From the NCBI GenBank assembly GCA_016893485.2, contig JAFEKX020000001.1:1054001-1118000 (forward strand): 64,000 bases of DNA, read 5' to 3'. Both the position numbers and the translations under genes were made by a program. Origin of the DNA: Streptomyces sp. P3. GTDB lineage: Bacteria; Actinomycetota; Actinomycetes; Streptomycetales; Streptomycetaceae. Below the pieces are notes generated by a model. The model was not told the origin of the DNA. It saw nothing but the letters and a program-made list of their open reading frames with translations, and made no database searches. This document shows, piece after piece, positions 8,637 to 18,067 of this stretch; position 1 is the stretch's first letter, and every line of letters starts with the position of its first letter.

Positions 8637-10565
8637 ATGCCGTCACCCGCCGGGCAGCGCACGAACGCCGTTCGACCCGCCGTGAACAGACGTGGTTTCC
8701 TCAAGACCTCGCTCGGCGCCTCGGCCGCCGTGGTCGCCGCGCCCACGCTGGTCAGCTGGCTGGCCGCCGCGGACGCCAAGGCCACCACGGTTCCGCTGCC
8801 GTTCGTCGACGACTACAGGACGAACGTCAGCACCAACCTGACGCCCGAGACCAACGCCGTGGTCCGGGCCCTCGGCGGCATGGCGCAGCTGTGGAAGACA
8901 GGCGGCGCCTGGAACACGGGCACCCCGCTGCGCCCCGAGATCCTGCGCGCCAACATGCGCTACTGCATCGACCTCACCGCCCGCCGCACCCAGGCCCAGG
9001 CGAAGGAGGCGTTCCTCTACGACCGCCAGCACCAGAGCTACGCGATGATCGCGGGCCTCGGCCCGCTGGCCGACCTCTACAAGTCCGGTGCCCTGGCGGT
9101 CACTTCGATCACCAGTGCCCCGGACGGCACGCCCGCCGCCAAGATCGACGACGCCGTCCCCGCCGACGCGCCCGCCGGTGCCGCGCTCGGCGCCGGCTCG
9201 CACGACTCGGCGCTCGGCAAGGTGGCCGAGCTGGTCGACACGCTGCGCGGCAACTACGCGTCGGGCAACCCCAGCAAGTACGCCTACCAGTACCCGCGTC
9301 CGTGGCGCATGAACGAGAGGAGCGAGGTCGTCGACACCGGCAAGGTCGACGCGCTCGGCTTCCCGGTCTACGACTCCAAGGTCGTCGTCGCCCCTCAACT
9401 CCTGCGCCAGCGCAGCACATCACCGGTCGACGACGGCGGTTTCCCCAGCGGTCACACCAACGCCTTCCACCTGGCGGGCCTCGCCTACGCGTACGCCGTG
9501 CCGGAGCGCTTCCAGGAACTGGTCACCCGTGCCCTCCAGTTGAGCCACACCCGGATCATGGCCGGCATGCACTCCACGGTCGACGTCATCGGCGGCCGCA
9601 TCATGGCCACCGCGCTGGCCGCCGCCACGCTCGCCGATCCGGCCAACGCCACGCTCAAGGCGGCGGCCCGCGCCCAGGCCCTCGCCTACTTCGAGGCGCG
9701 GACCGGCACGACGGCGGACACCCTGTACGCGTACGCCCACTCGGCGACCACCGCGACCGACCCGTACGCGGACCGGACCGCCAACTCCCGTCTGGTGGAG
9801 CCCAAGTTCACCTATGTGCTCACCCGCAGCGGCCGTGACAAGGCGCTGACCGTGCCCAAGGGCGCGGAGGTGCTGCTGGAGACCCGGCTGCCCTACCTCG
9901 ACGCGGCGCAGCGTCGCGAGGTGCTGCGCACCACCGCGCTGCCGTCCGGGTACGTCCTGCTCGACGGGTTCGAGCAGTGGGGCCGCCTCAACCTCTTCGC
10001 CGCGGCGGACGGTTACGGCTCCTTCGACTCCGATGTCGTCGTCGCCCTCGACGCGGCGGCCGGCGGCTTCGGCGCGGCCGACGCCTGGCGCAACGACATC
10101 GACGGCTGCGGCGGCCTGACCAAGCAGGGCACCGGCACCCTCACCCTGAGCGGCCACAACGCGTACACCGGCGGGACCGTCCTCACGTCCGGTGCGCTGG
10201 TGGCCGGTTCGGCGCACGCGCTGGGCCACGGTGACGTGAGCGTGCTCGGCGGCTCGCTGCGGGTCTCGGAGTCCGTGCAGATCCACGGCTCCTACACCCA
10301 GCGGTCCGCCGGCCTTGAGGTCACGCTCCGCTCGGGCCACCAGCCCGCCGTCGAGATCACCCGGCGCGCGACGCTCGGCCGGGGCAGCGCCCTGTCCCTG
10401 CGGTTCGACGCCGAGCACCCGCCGGCCGCGGGCTCCACGGTGCGGGTCCTGGGCGCGTCCTCGCTGCGCGGCCAGTTCGACACCATCACGGTGAACTCGG
10501 ACAAGCTGCGGGCCGTACCGGTGTATACGACGGAAGGTCTGTCGGTACGACTCCTGAAGCGGTGA
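8637..10565 (+). CDS. Tat-exported PAP2 superfamily phosphatase with an autotransporter-type PATR repeat
   Basis: This secreted phosphatase has 642 residues and is unbroken. The N-terminus has a twin-arginine signal (NRRGFLKTS) and a hydrophobic segment. The acid phosphatase/PAP2 triad is complete: K-x6-RP in SKYAYQYPRPW (about residue 214), PSGHT (about 269) and TR-x5-H-x3-D in TRIMAGMHSTVD (about 305-316; the first position is T where most members have S). These residues bind phosphate and include the nucleophilic His. From about residue 490 a beta-rich tail carries GTGTLTLSGHNAYTGGT and SGALVAGSAHALG, which match the passenger-associated transport repeat of Gram-negative autotransporters. 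The start is supported by AGAGAGG. PAP2 and vanadium haloperoxidases share this fold; the short K-x6-RP spacing favours phosphatase. Confidence 0.85.
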   Translation: MPSPAGQRTNAVRPAVNRRGFLKTSLGASAAVVAAPTLVSWLAAADAKATTVPLPFVDDYRTNVSTNLTPETNAVVRALGGMAQLWKTGGAWNTGTPLRPEILRANMRYCIDLTARRTQAQAKEAFLYDRQHQSYAMIAGLGPLADLYKSGALAVTSITSAPDGTPAAKIDDAVPADAPAGAALGAGSHDSALGKVAELVDTLRGNYASGNPSKYAYQYPRPWRMNERSEVVDTGKVDALGFPVYDSKVVVAPQLLRQRSTSPVDDGGFPSGHTNAFHLAGLAYAYAVPERFQELVTRALQLSHTRIMAGMHSTVDVIGGRIMATALAAATLADPANATLKAAARAQALAYFEARTGTTADTLYAYAHSATTATDPYADRTANSRLVEPKFTYVLTRSGRDKALTVPKGAEVLLETRLPYLDAAQRREVLRTTALPSGYVLLDGFEQWGRLNLFAAADGYGSFDSDVVVALDAAAGGFGAADAWRNDIDGCGGLTKQGTGTLTLSGHNAYTGGTVLTSGALVAGSAHALGHGDVSVLGGSLRVSESVQIHGSYTQRSAGLEVTLRSGHQPAVEITRRATLGRGSALSLRFDAEHPPAAGSTVRVLGASSLRGQFDTITVNSDKLRAVPVYTTEGLSVRLLKR

Positions 10566-10657
10566 CGCCCCTGGTGACGGGAGCGGTGCGACAGTGGGGC
10601 CATGCCCCGGCTCCGCATCGCTCCCGCCACCACCCGGCCGGCCTCACCGCAGGGCGG

Positions 10658-12387
10658 ATGATGGCGCGCGAACAGCACTCGGTCCTCGACCCCGACACGC
10701 TCGACGACGGCGGCGGGGACTCACCGCCGCGCGCCGACGGCACCCGGTCGACCCGCCTCTACGCCGGGCTGCGGCGCCGTAAGCGCTGGCTGCTGCCCCT
10801 GCTCGTGGTGGTGCTCCTCTCTCAGATGGCCGCCGTGATGGTCACGACCGCCGTGCAGCAGACACCGACCATCGACGAGCCGGTGTACGTGGCCACGGCC
10901 ACCGCGTATCTGCGTGAGCACAGCCTCGACCACAACCCCGAGCACCCGCCCCTCGGGAAGCTGGTGATCGCCGCCGGGATCGCGATCGCCGACCCGCACT
11001 TCGACGCCAACTACCAAGGCGATCAGGGCGCGTTGGGCCGCCACCTGCTCTACGAGTCGGGCAACGACCCCTGGCGGCTGATGTTCTGGGCCCGCTTGCC
11101 GGTGATCGTGCTGACCCTGCTCTTCGGACTCGTCGTGTTCGCGTTCGCGCGTGAACTCGTGGGCCCCGCAAGGGGTTGATCGCACTCGCGTTGTACGCGT
11201 TCTCGCCGGACGTCATCGCGCACGGCTCGCTGGCCACGCTCGACGTGCCCGAGGCGGGCTTTCTGCTGACGTCGGTGTGGCTGCTGTGGCGGGCGAGGCG
11301 ACGCCCGAAGCTGTATCTGCCGCTCGCGGGGGCCGCGCTCGGGGCCGCCGTGGCGACGAAGATGAGCGCCCTGCCCGCCGTCCCCGTCCTCATGCTCCTC
11401 GCCGTCGCGTCGGTGTGGTCCGCCCGCCGCCGGGCCGAACGCGTCGCCCGGCAAAGGGTGTTGGCGCTCGGGGCGGCGGGCGCGGTCGCCATGGCAGTCG
11501 TCGCGCTGGCCGTCGTATGGGCGTCGTACCTCGTCGTCGATCCGCAGTTGAGGTTCACGTCCACGGAACCGGTGCCCGTGATCCACGGCCTGCGCGGGCA
11601 GTTGGTGCCGCTGCTGCCGTTCCCGCGGGCCTTCCGGGACGGGATGCTCATCCAGTTCGGCATGGAGGACTACCCGTGGCAGGGCTTCCTGTTCGGGCAC
11701 CTCTACACCGGGTCGCACTGGTACTACCTCCCGGCGGCCTTGCTGGTGAAGACACCGCTCGGCATGATCGCGCTGTGGGCGGCGGGTGCCGTCGCGGTCG
11801 TTGCGGTACGGCGGTTGCGGCCCGCGGCCCCCGTATCTGCTGGTCCCGACGGCCGTGCTGCTGGCCACGGCGATGGACGGCTCGCGGGACTTCGGCACGC
11901 GGTACGCGATCTTCGTGCCGATGTTCCTGGCGGTCGCGGCGGCCTGTGTGCCGGCGCTGCGGTCGTGGTGGCGGTGGGCTCCGCCGGCCACGGGGCTGCT
12001 GGTGGCGTTCGTCGCGGTCAGTTCGCTGCGGACCTTCCCTTCTATCTGCCGTACTCCAACGAGGCGTTCGGCGGCCCCTCGAAGACCTATCTGCGGCTGC
12101 ACGACTCCAACGTGGACTGGGGCCAGGACCTCGGCCGCCTCGCCGACCGGCTGCGCGAGCGGTACGCGGGCGAGCGGGTCTGGCTCGTCTACAAGGGCAG
12201 CGGGGTGCCGTCGTACTACGGCATCGAGTCGTCCGATCCGCGCAAGGTAGGCGTGCGCGACGTGCACGGGCTGCTGATCGTCTCGGACACCGCGATCGAC
12301 AAAGCCCAGGGGAAACTGGCCGAGTTGATCGCAAGCAGTCGCCCGATCGATCAAGTCGGTCATTCGATCACGATCTACCGGCGCTGA
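10658..12387 (+). CDS. Dolichyl-phosphate-mannose-protein mannosyltransferase-like glycosyltransferase (GT39/PMT family)
   Basis: This is a polytopic membrane glycosyltransferase, about 576 residues. Families of this type transfer a sugar from a polyprenyl phosphate to protein or glycan outside the membrane. The first helix (LLPLLVVVLLSQMAAVMV) is followed by the acidic motif TPTIDEPVYVATATAYL, where the Asp/Glu pair is catalytic in PMT proteins, then HNPEHPPLGKLV. Eight or more hydrophobic segments follow. The C-terminal extracellular part has DSNVDWGQDLGRLADRLRE, typical of actinobacterial members. Three indels break it: near 11175 (VGPARGLIALALYAF), 11832 (RPAAPYLLVPTAV, one C extra) and 12045 (LRTFPFYLPYSNEAF). 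The start at 10658 follows GCAGGGCGG. It probably acts with the neighbouring secreted and surface enzymes. Confidence 0.82.
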
Positions 12388-12454
12388 TCACTCTCTGGTC
12401 ACAACGCTCTGTGAGCTATGTTGAGTGGCTGTGGGAGACAAAGGAGGCGCACCG

Positions 12455-13378
12455 GTGCCATCGCCGCAGCAGGCACGCGCCCAGGCATCGGCGATCACCT
12501 CGGGAAAAACCGACCCGAAAGTCGGCGCGGCACCGACGTCCCAACTCAGGGAACTCTTCGACGGGCCACGGCTGTCACCGGGTCAGCGGCGCATCGCCCA
12601 GTACCTGATCGAGCACATCACCGAGGCCGCGTTCCTCTCCATCACCGATCTCGCGGAGCGCGTCGGCGTCAGCCAGCCCTCGGTGACCCGGTTCGCGGCG
12701 GCGGTCGGCTTCAGCGGTTACCCGGCGCTACGGGAGCGGCTCCAGGCGATCGCCCTGCGCACCCTCGCGGGCGGCCCGGCGGCGGCCGAGGTGAACCGCA
12801 GCAACGAACTGCAGGCCGCGGTCGACGCCGAGATCGAGAACCTGGAGAACCTGCGCCGCGACTTCGCCGACCCCGACCGGTTGATCGAGGTCGGCCGGGA
12901 ACTGTCGGCGTCCACCCCGCTGACCGTCCTCGGCCTGCGCATCTCCGTCTCGCTCGCCGAGTACTTCGCGTACGCGGCACGCCGTATCCACCCCGACGTA
13001 CGGCTGGTGACCCGGGGCGGCAGCGTCGCCTACGACGCGATCCTGCAGTCACGGGAGGCGGGCGGCACCTGGCTGCTCGCGTTCGACATGCCCCGGCACG
13101 CGCACGAGACGCTCACCGCGCTCCGGGTGGCGCGCAGCGCCGGGCTCAAGGTGGCCCTCGTGACCGATCTGGCGCTGGGCGCGCTGGCCGACGAGGCCGA
13201 CGTCACCTTCGCCACCGGCACCGGCTCCCGCCTGGTCTTCGACTCGTACGCGGCCCCCGGCGTGATGGCCTCCGCCCTGCTCCAGGCCATGACGGACGCC
13301 GATCCCGAGCGGACCCAGGCCCGCCTGGAGGACTACGAGCAGATCGCCGAGCAGCACCAGTTCTTCATGCGGGACTGA
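12455..13378 (+). CDS. MurR/RpiR family transcriptional regulator
   Basis: This DNA-binding regulator has 307 residues, unbroken. The N-terminal HTH_6 domain (about residues 35-110) contains LSPGQRRIAQYLIEH and the recognition region DLAERVGVSQPSVTRFAAAV. The C-terminal SIS domain (about 150-285) binds phosphosugars in this family (TVLGLRISVSLAEYFAYA, GGTWLLAFDMPRHAHETL). I chose the GTG at 12455 because AAAGGAGG lies 7 nt upstream; an in-frame GTG at 12425 has no such signal. The effector is likely a sugar phosphate, which fits the kinase and importer genes upstream. It is a candidate second regulator of that block. Confidence 0.9.
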   Translation: MPSPQQARAQASAITSGKTDPKVGAAPTSQLRELFDGPRLSPGQRRIAQYLIEHITEAAFLSITDLAERVGVSQPSVTRFAAAVGFSGYPALRERLQAIALRTLAGGPAAAEVNRSNELQAAVDAEIENLENLRRDFADPDRLIEVGRELSASTPLTVLGLRISVSLAEYFAYAARRIHPDVRLVTRGGSVAYDAILQSREAGGTWLLAFDMPRHAHETLTALRVARSAGLKVALVTDLALGALADEADVTFATGTGSRLVFDSYAAPGVMASALLQAMTDADPERTQARLEDYEQIAEQHQFFMRD

Positions 13379-13744
13379 CCCGCCACTCCCCCGCTCATAG
13401 CCCTACGCAAAGGGACGATTCCGCCCATTTCCCGCATGAATGTTTTCATACGCCTTGCAAAGCGGACGGCATATATAAATACTGCTCACGGATCGCACCC
13501 GCCCCGAGAAAGCCCGGTCCGCCCATGCGCACCTCCGCTCGACCCGCCGCGCCGGCGACCACCGCCTTCCGGAGCTCTTGCACGAGCACTCCCCCGCCGC
13601 CGTCTCCTACCCGCCTCGGCGCCGGGCGTGTTCGGTAGGGCATCGCCTCCGCGAGCGCCCAAGGCGGCCTCGGTCATCCCTGGGCCGGGGCCGCCTCACA
13701 CCGTCGACCCACCCCCGCGACGCCGCACCCCGGGAAGCGATGAC
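13379..13744. other. Intergenic region with an A/T-rich patch
   Basis: No convincing gene in 366 nt. Positions about 13425-13490 are unusually A/T-rich for this genome and include CATATATAAATACTG, which could hold a promoter for the small gene downstream. Both strands of the remainder carry open frames of Pro/Arg/Ser-rich composition that look like shadow frames. Confidence 0.4.
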
Positions 13745-14119
13745 ATGCAACTGACCACCACGCGCATCAGCCAGGACTGGCCCTGTCAGGTCAAGACACC
13801 CGGCAGCTACGACTGGGAGCGCTCGGCGGCCAAGTGGCTGCGCGAGCTGGTACCGGCCCGCTACGCCAGCTACCCCGCGTTCATCCGCCACCCCGTCCTG
13901 CTCGCCCGCCATGCGCAGATCCAGGTCCAGCACGAGATCCGCGTGGCCCGCACCGCGCTGCAGACCGCACGCGCGGACCTGCCCGGCATCGGCCTCCCCG
14001 AGTCGGTCATCGAGCACACCATCAAGCTGTACGCCGCCGAGGTCCTCCAGCTCCAGCACATCGCGCGCAGCGTCCGCGCGGTGACCGAGGCCCTGGTCGG
14101 ACACAGCACCGGACGCTGA
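13745..14119 (+). CDS. Small conserved-looking hypothetical protein (124 aa)
   Basis: Family not recognised. The protein is helical, with an N-terminal Trp-rich stretch (MQLTTTRISQDWPC, then YDWERSAAKWLREL) and a longer helical region containing RHAQIQVQHEIRVARTALQT and HTIKLYAAEVLQLQHI, compatible with a short coiled coil. No signal peptide or membrane segment is visible. The ATG at 13745 is preceded by GGGAAG. Codon use is typical of the genome, with G/C at nearly all third positions, which supports a real gene. It stands alone between an A/T-rich intergenic region and genes on the other strand. Confidence 0.65.
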   Translation: MQLTTTRISQDWPCQVKTPGSYDWERSAAKWLRELVPARYASYPAFIRHPVLLARHAQIQVQHEIRVARTALQTARADLPGIGLPESVIEHTIKLYAAEVLQLQHIARSVRAVTEALVGHSTGR

Positions 14120-14137
14120 CCCCGGCTCCGGCCGAGG

Positions 14138-14239
14138 TCAGTCGCCGTCGCGGTGCCGCCAGTACCAGAACGCGCCCACGACGAGGGCCAGCAGAAGGAC
14201 TCCGGGCAGGATCAGACCCGGGACGCGCGAGCCGTTCAT
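14138..14239 (-). CDS. Possible single-span membrane miniprotein (33 aa) or broken C-terminus of a longer one
   Basis: The frame encodes a hydrophobic segment (VPGLILPGVLLLALVVGAFW) followed by a charged tail, YWRHRDGD. The same frame extends upstream without a good start (CPSEPKATPMNGS), so this could be the anchor of a larger protein lost to an indel. No ribosome-binding site is obvious. It lies downstream of the peptidoglycan-binding gene on the same strand. Support is the membrane-segment pattern alone. Confidence 0.3.
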   Translation of the reverse strand: MNGSRVPGLILPGVLLLALVVGAFWYWRHRDGD

Positions 14240-14370
14240 CGGCGTGGCCTTCGGTTCGGAAGGGCACGACACCGCCGACCTGCGGCGCCGCGCTGTCCAT
14301 GATGAGGCCCTACGGCCCCGTCGGCAGCGACTTTCCCCAGGCCTTGCCGCGCGTTCGAAACCCCGGTCGC

Positions 14371-15026
14371 CTACTGGCCGTTGTCGAGGGCCGTGCGGGA
14401 CTCCAGGTCCTTGCGGGTGTCGTCGCCGTAGACACCGTTCTCGTCGCCCCGGATGCCGTACCAGAGCTGGAAGCGGGCGACCGCCGCCGTGAGGGTCGCG
14501 TCGTAGCTGCCGCTGGTGGAGCCGTTCTCGTACACGTTGGGGATGCGCAGGAGGCGCTGCTCCAGCTCCGTCACCTGGGGCCGCTGTCACCCTCGCGGAG
14601 GGTGCCGGCGCCGTCCGGGTCGGCGGTCCCGGCGGAGGTGACCGGGGCGGAGGTCACGGGAGTCGGCGTGCTCACCGGCTGGGACGTGCTCGCCTCACCC
14701 CTGCCCGGCAACAGGAGCGCGCAGGCGAAGCCGACCAGCGCGGCGGCGCTCACCCCGACCACGATCGCGGCCCGGCGAAGACCCGGACCGAAGGGACTCG
14801 GAGCCGACAGCGGGGGCAACTCGCCCGGTACAGGCGGGAGTTCCTGTGTCTCCGCCTCGGAACCGAAGAACGGCCGGGGCACCGGCACCGCCTCGAAGAC
14901 GGAGGAGTCCCGGCGGGGCTCCCGCATCAGCGCCGCGAGGTTGTCGGAGCGGCGGCGGCGCAGCACACGTGCGGGTTCCAGGACCGGGCCACCTGACGAG
15001 GATCCCGGTTCGGGCGGTGTAGACAC
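14371..15026 (-). CDS. Membrane protein with C-terminal peptidoglycan-binding domain
   Basis: About 218 residues restored. The N-terminal cytoplasmic part is Pro/Arg/Glu-rich with a short basic motif (RRRRSDNLAALMREPRRDSS). One transmembrane helix follows at about residues 85-105 (AAIVVGVSAAALVGFACALLL), then a Ser/Thr/Pro linker of wall-spanning type. The C-terminus is a PG_binding_1 module (VTELEQRLLRIPNVYENG, SYDATLTAAVARFQLWYGI, GVYGDDTRKDLES). An indel near 14578 (GDSGPQVTELEQ, one C missing) separates the linker from the domain. I chose the GTG at 15026 because AAGGAGAG precedes it. It probably tethers the membrane to the cell wall or senses wall growth. Confidence 0.75.
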
Positions 15027-15113
15027 ACTGCTCTCCTTCCGTTCCGCGCGCACGGACGTCCACGGTCCCCCGCATGAGATACGCGCGTACGGCCGCCGGA
15101 GTTCAGCGCGGCG

Positions 15114-15951
15114 TCACGCGCGCACGAACCGGTGCAGGGACGCCTTCAGAGCGGTGACGAACGCGTCCCGCCGGGTGTCGTCGAGCGCGTCCAGGGAGAG
15201 ATACGGGTTCAGGTCCTCCAGTTCGACGAGGAGCAGCCCGCCGTCCGGGGCGCGGCAGGCGTCGACGCGCTGGATGCCGTGGTCGATGCCGTTCCAGTCG
15301 ATGAACCGCTGCGCGAACTCCAGGTCCCCTGGGGCGAGTTCGTATGCTTCCAGCTGCCAGCGCTTCTCGGTGTCGGGGGCGTAGAGGGCGTACTGGAAGT
15401 CGTGGTCGACGAAGTAGAAGGACACCTCGTACGAGAAGTCGACGCACGGCTGGACCAGGACGCTCCCGTCGGCCAGCGCGGCCAGCCGGTCGGCCGGGAC
15501 GATCTCCAGGCCTATGGAGTCGGCGCCGAGTTTGGGCTTGACGACGTACCGGTCGGTGCGGGGCAGCCGGTCCAGGTCCTCGACGCGGTCGACGGTCGGG
15601 ATGACCGGGAACCCGGCGGCGCTCAGGTCGAGGAGGTACTGCTTGCCCGCCATGTCCGCCCGGCCCGACAGCTGGTTGTAGACGCGAGCCCCGGTGCGCA
15701 GGGCCTGCTCGCGGAACGCGTCGTACTCCGCCCGGTATCCGAGCACGGGCCCGCTGTTGCGGACGACGACGGCGTCGAAGCCGCTCATCAGCGCGGCGGC
15801 GTCGAGCGGATGACACAGCGCCAGGTCGAAGTCCCTCGCGCAGCCGGGTGGTCAGGTCGATGTCCTCGTCGCAGTAGCGTCGACCGCGCGCCGGGTAGGC
15901 GAGGTCGGTGACGTACAGGACGCGGGGGCGGGCGAGGGGTGTGGCGGGCAT
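15114..15951 (-). CDS. ATP-grasp family enzyme
   Basis: This predicted ATP-dependent carboxylate-amine ligase has about 278 residues. The ATP-grasp core is recognisable: RYVVKPKLGADSIGLEIV binds ATP through its Lys, SVLVQPCVDFSYEVSFYFVD is the central sheet, and LLLVELEDLNPYLSLD carries the E-x-N metal ligands. The N-terminal part (RPRVLYVTDLAYPARGRRYCDEDIDLTTRL) is the pre-ATP-grasp domain. An indel near 15835 (one extra G; RLREDFDLALCHPLDAAALM) splits off the first 40 residues. The start at 15951 follows AAGGAGAA. No partner biosynthetic genes flank it, so the substrate is unknown. Confidence 0.78.
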
Positions 15952-16009
15952 GCCGGTTCTCCTTGGTCGAGAGCGTTCGCGCGGAATGATCAAAACGGTC
16001 GGCCCGTGG

Positions 16010-17140
16010 TCAATGGGCGAACGTTTTCGCTCCGCAGGACGAGCGGATCCTCAACTCGGGGAGGAGCTCGATGTGTTGACGAGGGGCCGGCCGATGCCCG
16101 CTGCCGCGCTCGGCGAGCCGTCGCAGCAGGAGCTTCGCGGCCCCTCCCCCACCGACCATTTCGGCGGGGCGACGGCGGTGAGCGGGACGTCGGCGAGGCC
16201 CGCGACCTCGTCGTCGTAGGTGATGAGCGCCAGGTCGTCCGGGACGCGGACGCCACGGGCCTGGAGGCGGGGCACGAGCACGATCGCGTCCTCGTCGCCG
16301 TGCACGAGGGCGGCGGTGACTCCCCGCTCGCGCACCGCGTCGACCAGGTAGTCCACGCTCGTCTCGTAGTCGCCGTGTTCGCGGACGGAGGGGGCGCCCC
16401 GGACGTCGTCGAGACCGAGGCAGCGTACGGCCGACTCGTAGCCCGCGAGGATTCGGTCGGCGTGCGGGCCTTCCTGGAGTACGGCGGTGATCCTGCGGTG
16501 ACCGAGGGCGGCGAAGTGGCCGACGGCGACGGCGGCTCCGTGGGCACGGTCGGTGCGCACCCGGTCGAGGGCTGCGGCGGGGTTGCCGGGCGGGGCGGCG
16601 CGTTCGACCAGGACGGTGGGCACACTCCGGTCGAGGAGCCACTGTTCCTGGCCGCCGACGGGTACGCCCGCCGACCAGCTCGGCGCGACGAGCAGTCCCT
16701 CGGCGCCGCCCGCGAGGAGATGCCCGGCCTGGACGGCGTCCTCCGTGTCGACGTGTCCGGAGACCCCGAGGACGAGTCGGCCACCCTGTGCGGCCACGGC
16801 CTCGCGGGCGCCGCGCACTATGTCGGCGAAGATCGAGGCGGTGGTCGGAACGATCATTCCGATCACGACGCCCTCGGCGGACTCGGCCCGCGCGGATCGC
16901 TCACCTTCCACGGCGGGTTCCTGTCGCGCCCGCGCCTCCACGGTGTTCTCGCCGCCGGGCCACCACCACCGTTCCGTGCAGTCGCCGTACCCGGCCCTGG
17001 CCGGCCAGGGCCTCCACGTCACGCCTCAACGTGACGGCGGAGACGCCGAGTTCGGCCGCGAGTTCGGCGACGCGCAGGCTGCCGCGCTCGCGGACGAGTG
17101 CGAGCACCCGTTCATGGCGCTGGTCGACATGGAGTCGCAA
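16010..17140 (-). CDS. Hybrid regulator: DeoR-type helix-turn-helix with LacI-type ligand-binding domain
   Basis: Restored length is about 376 residues. The first 65 form a DeoR-type winged helix (HERVLALVRERGSLRVAELA, then VSAVTLRRDVEALAGQGRVR). The remainder is a periplasmic-binding-protein-like sensor of the LacI/GalR kind: IGMIVPTTASIFADIVRGA, VPTVLVERAAPPGNPAAALD, DLALITYDDEVAGLADVPL and the terminal RQHIELLPELRIRSSC. This combination is known in actinobacteria. The start is a TTG preceded by a run of six G. Indels occur near 16963 (GTVVVAGGENTVEA) and 16155 (VAPAEMVGGGGAAKLLLRRL). Repeated TATCGA elements upstream (17190-17245) may be binding sites. Confidence 0.85.
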
Positions 17141-17280
17141 GGGTCCCCCCTGAAAGCGGTGCTGGTCGCGGTCACTCTATGCCGCGGATCGTATCGACCG
17201 TCTCGACTGTCTTGATCGTCCCGCCCGTATCGATCACCTACCGATCGAAGGCTTCGAGGGGACTCAGTTCCCCACTGTCG

Positions 17281-17295
17281 GCGCACTCAGTGCCA
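17281..17295. promoter_or_regulatory. TetR operator copy 1 (upstream of the tetR-like gene)
   Basis: GCGCACTCAGTGCCA is an imperfect 15-bp palindrome 31 nt before the tetR-like start. Its right half, AGTGCCA, is identical to that of the perfect palindrome at 18068-18082, and the similarity continues outward (CATCCG against CATACG). The pair suggests autoregulation. Confidence 0.6.
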
Positions 17296-17326
17296 TCCGT
17301 GTCGGCCTGGTGCTACGTTCCCGTCC

Positions 17327-18019
17327 ATGAGCTCCAAGCCGCCCATGCGGGACGCCCTGGTGGCGGCCGCGTTCCAGTTGTTCCTGGAGCGGGGCTACGA
17401 ACAGACCACCATCGACGACATCGTGGCGCTGGCGGGGGTCGGACGGCGGTCGTTCTTCCGCTACTTCCCCTCCAAGGAGGACGTGGTCTTCCCCGACCAC
17501 GAACGCTGCCTCGCCGACATGACGGCCTTCCTCTCCTCCTCCGGCGACGAGCACGAACCCGTGCGGCGGGTCTGCGACGCGGCCCGGCTCGTGCTGCGGA
17601 TGTACAACGAGAACCCGACGTTCTCCGTGCAGCGGTACCGCCTCACCAAGAAGGTGCCGGGGCTCCGCGCCTACGAACTCTCGGTCGTGTGGCGCTACGA
17701 GCGCGCCCTGGCCGACTATCTGCGCGGGCGCTTCGCCGGGCGGCACGACGGCACCCTGCACGCCGACGTGATCGCCGCCGCCGTGGTCGCCGCGCACAAC
17801 AACGCCCTGCGTTCCTGGCTGCGTTCGGACGGCGAGCGCGACGCGGGCGCCGAGGTGGACCACGCGCTCGGGTATGTGCAGTCCGCCTTTGGGCAGCCGG
17901 CCGCACCGCCCGTCATCGCCGAACAGGGCCCCGAGGACGTCGTGGTGATCGTCTCCCGGCGCGGCACCCCGCTGTGGCGGGTGGTCCAGGAGATAGAGAC
18001 CGCGCTCGATCACGGCTAG
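17327..18019 (+). CDS. TetR family transcriptional regulator
   Basis: This 230-residue regulator is unbroken. The N-terminal helix-turn-helix is canonical: RDALVAAAFQLFLERGYEQT, TIDDIVALAGVGRRSFFRYF and PSKEDVVFPDH. The C-terminal domain is helical and ligand-specific (QRYRLTKKVPGLRAYELSVV). The last 35 residues are unusual for the family in having beta character (EDVVVIVSRRGTPLWRVVQE). Matching 15-bp palindromes lie before this gene and in the 163-nt gap after it, so it probably represses itself and the DUF35 gene downstream. The ligand cannot be inferred; DUF35 proteins are usually tied to acyl-CoA chemistry. Confidence 0.9.
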   Translation: MSSKPPMRDALVAAAFQLFLERGYEQTTIDDIVALAGVGRRSFFRYFPSKEDVVFPDHERCLADMTAFLSSSGDEHEPVRRVCDAARLVLRMYNENPTFSVQRYRLTKKVPGLRAYELSVVWRYERALADYLRGRFAGRHDGTLHADVIAAAVVAAHNNALRSWLRSDGERDAGAEVDHALGYVQSAFGQPAAPPVIAEQGPEDVVVIVSRRGTPLWRVVQEIETALDHG

Positions 18020-18067
18020 GGCCCGACCAGAAACGGAACAGCCAAGGGTACGAAGTATCTTTACGCC

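Noticed and set aside
8637..10565. Vanadium haloperoxidase for a natural-product pathway
   Set aside because: The K-x6-RP spacing and PSGH/R-x5-H-x3-D pattern fit acid phosphatase/PAP2, and there are no biosynthetic genes around it.
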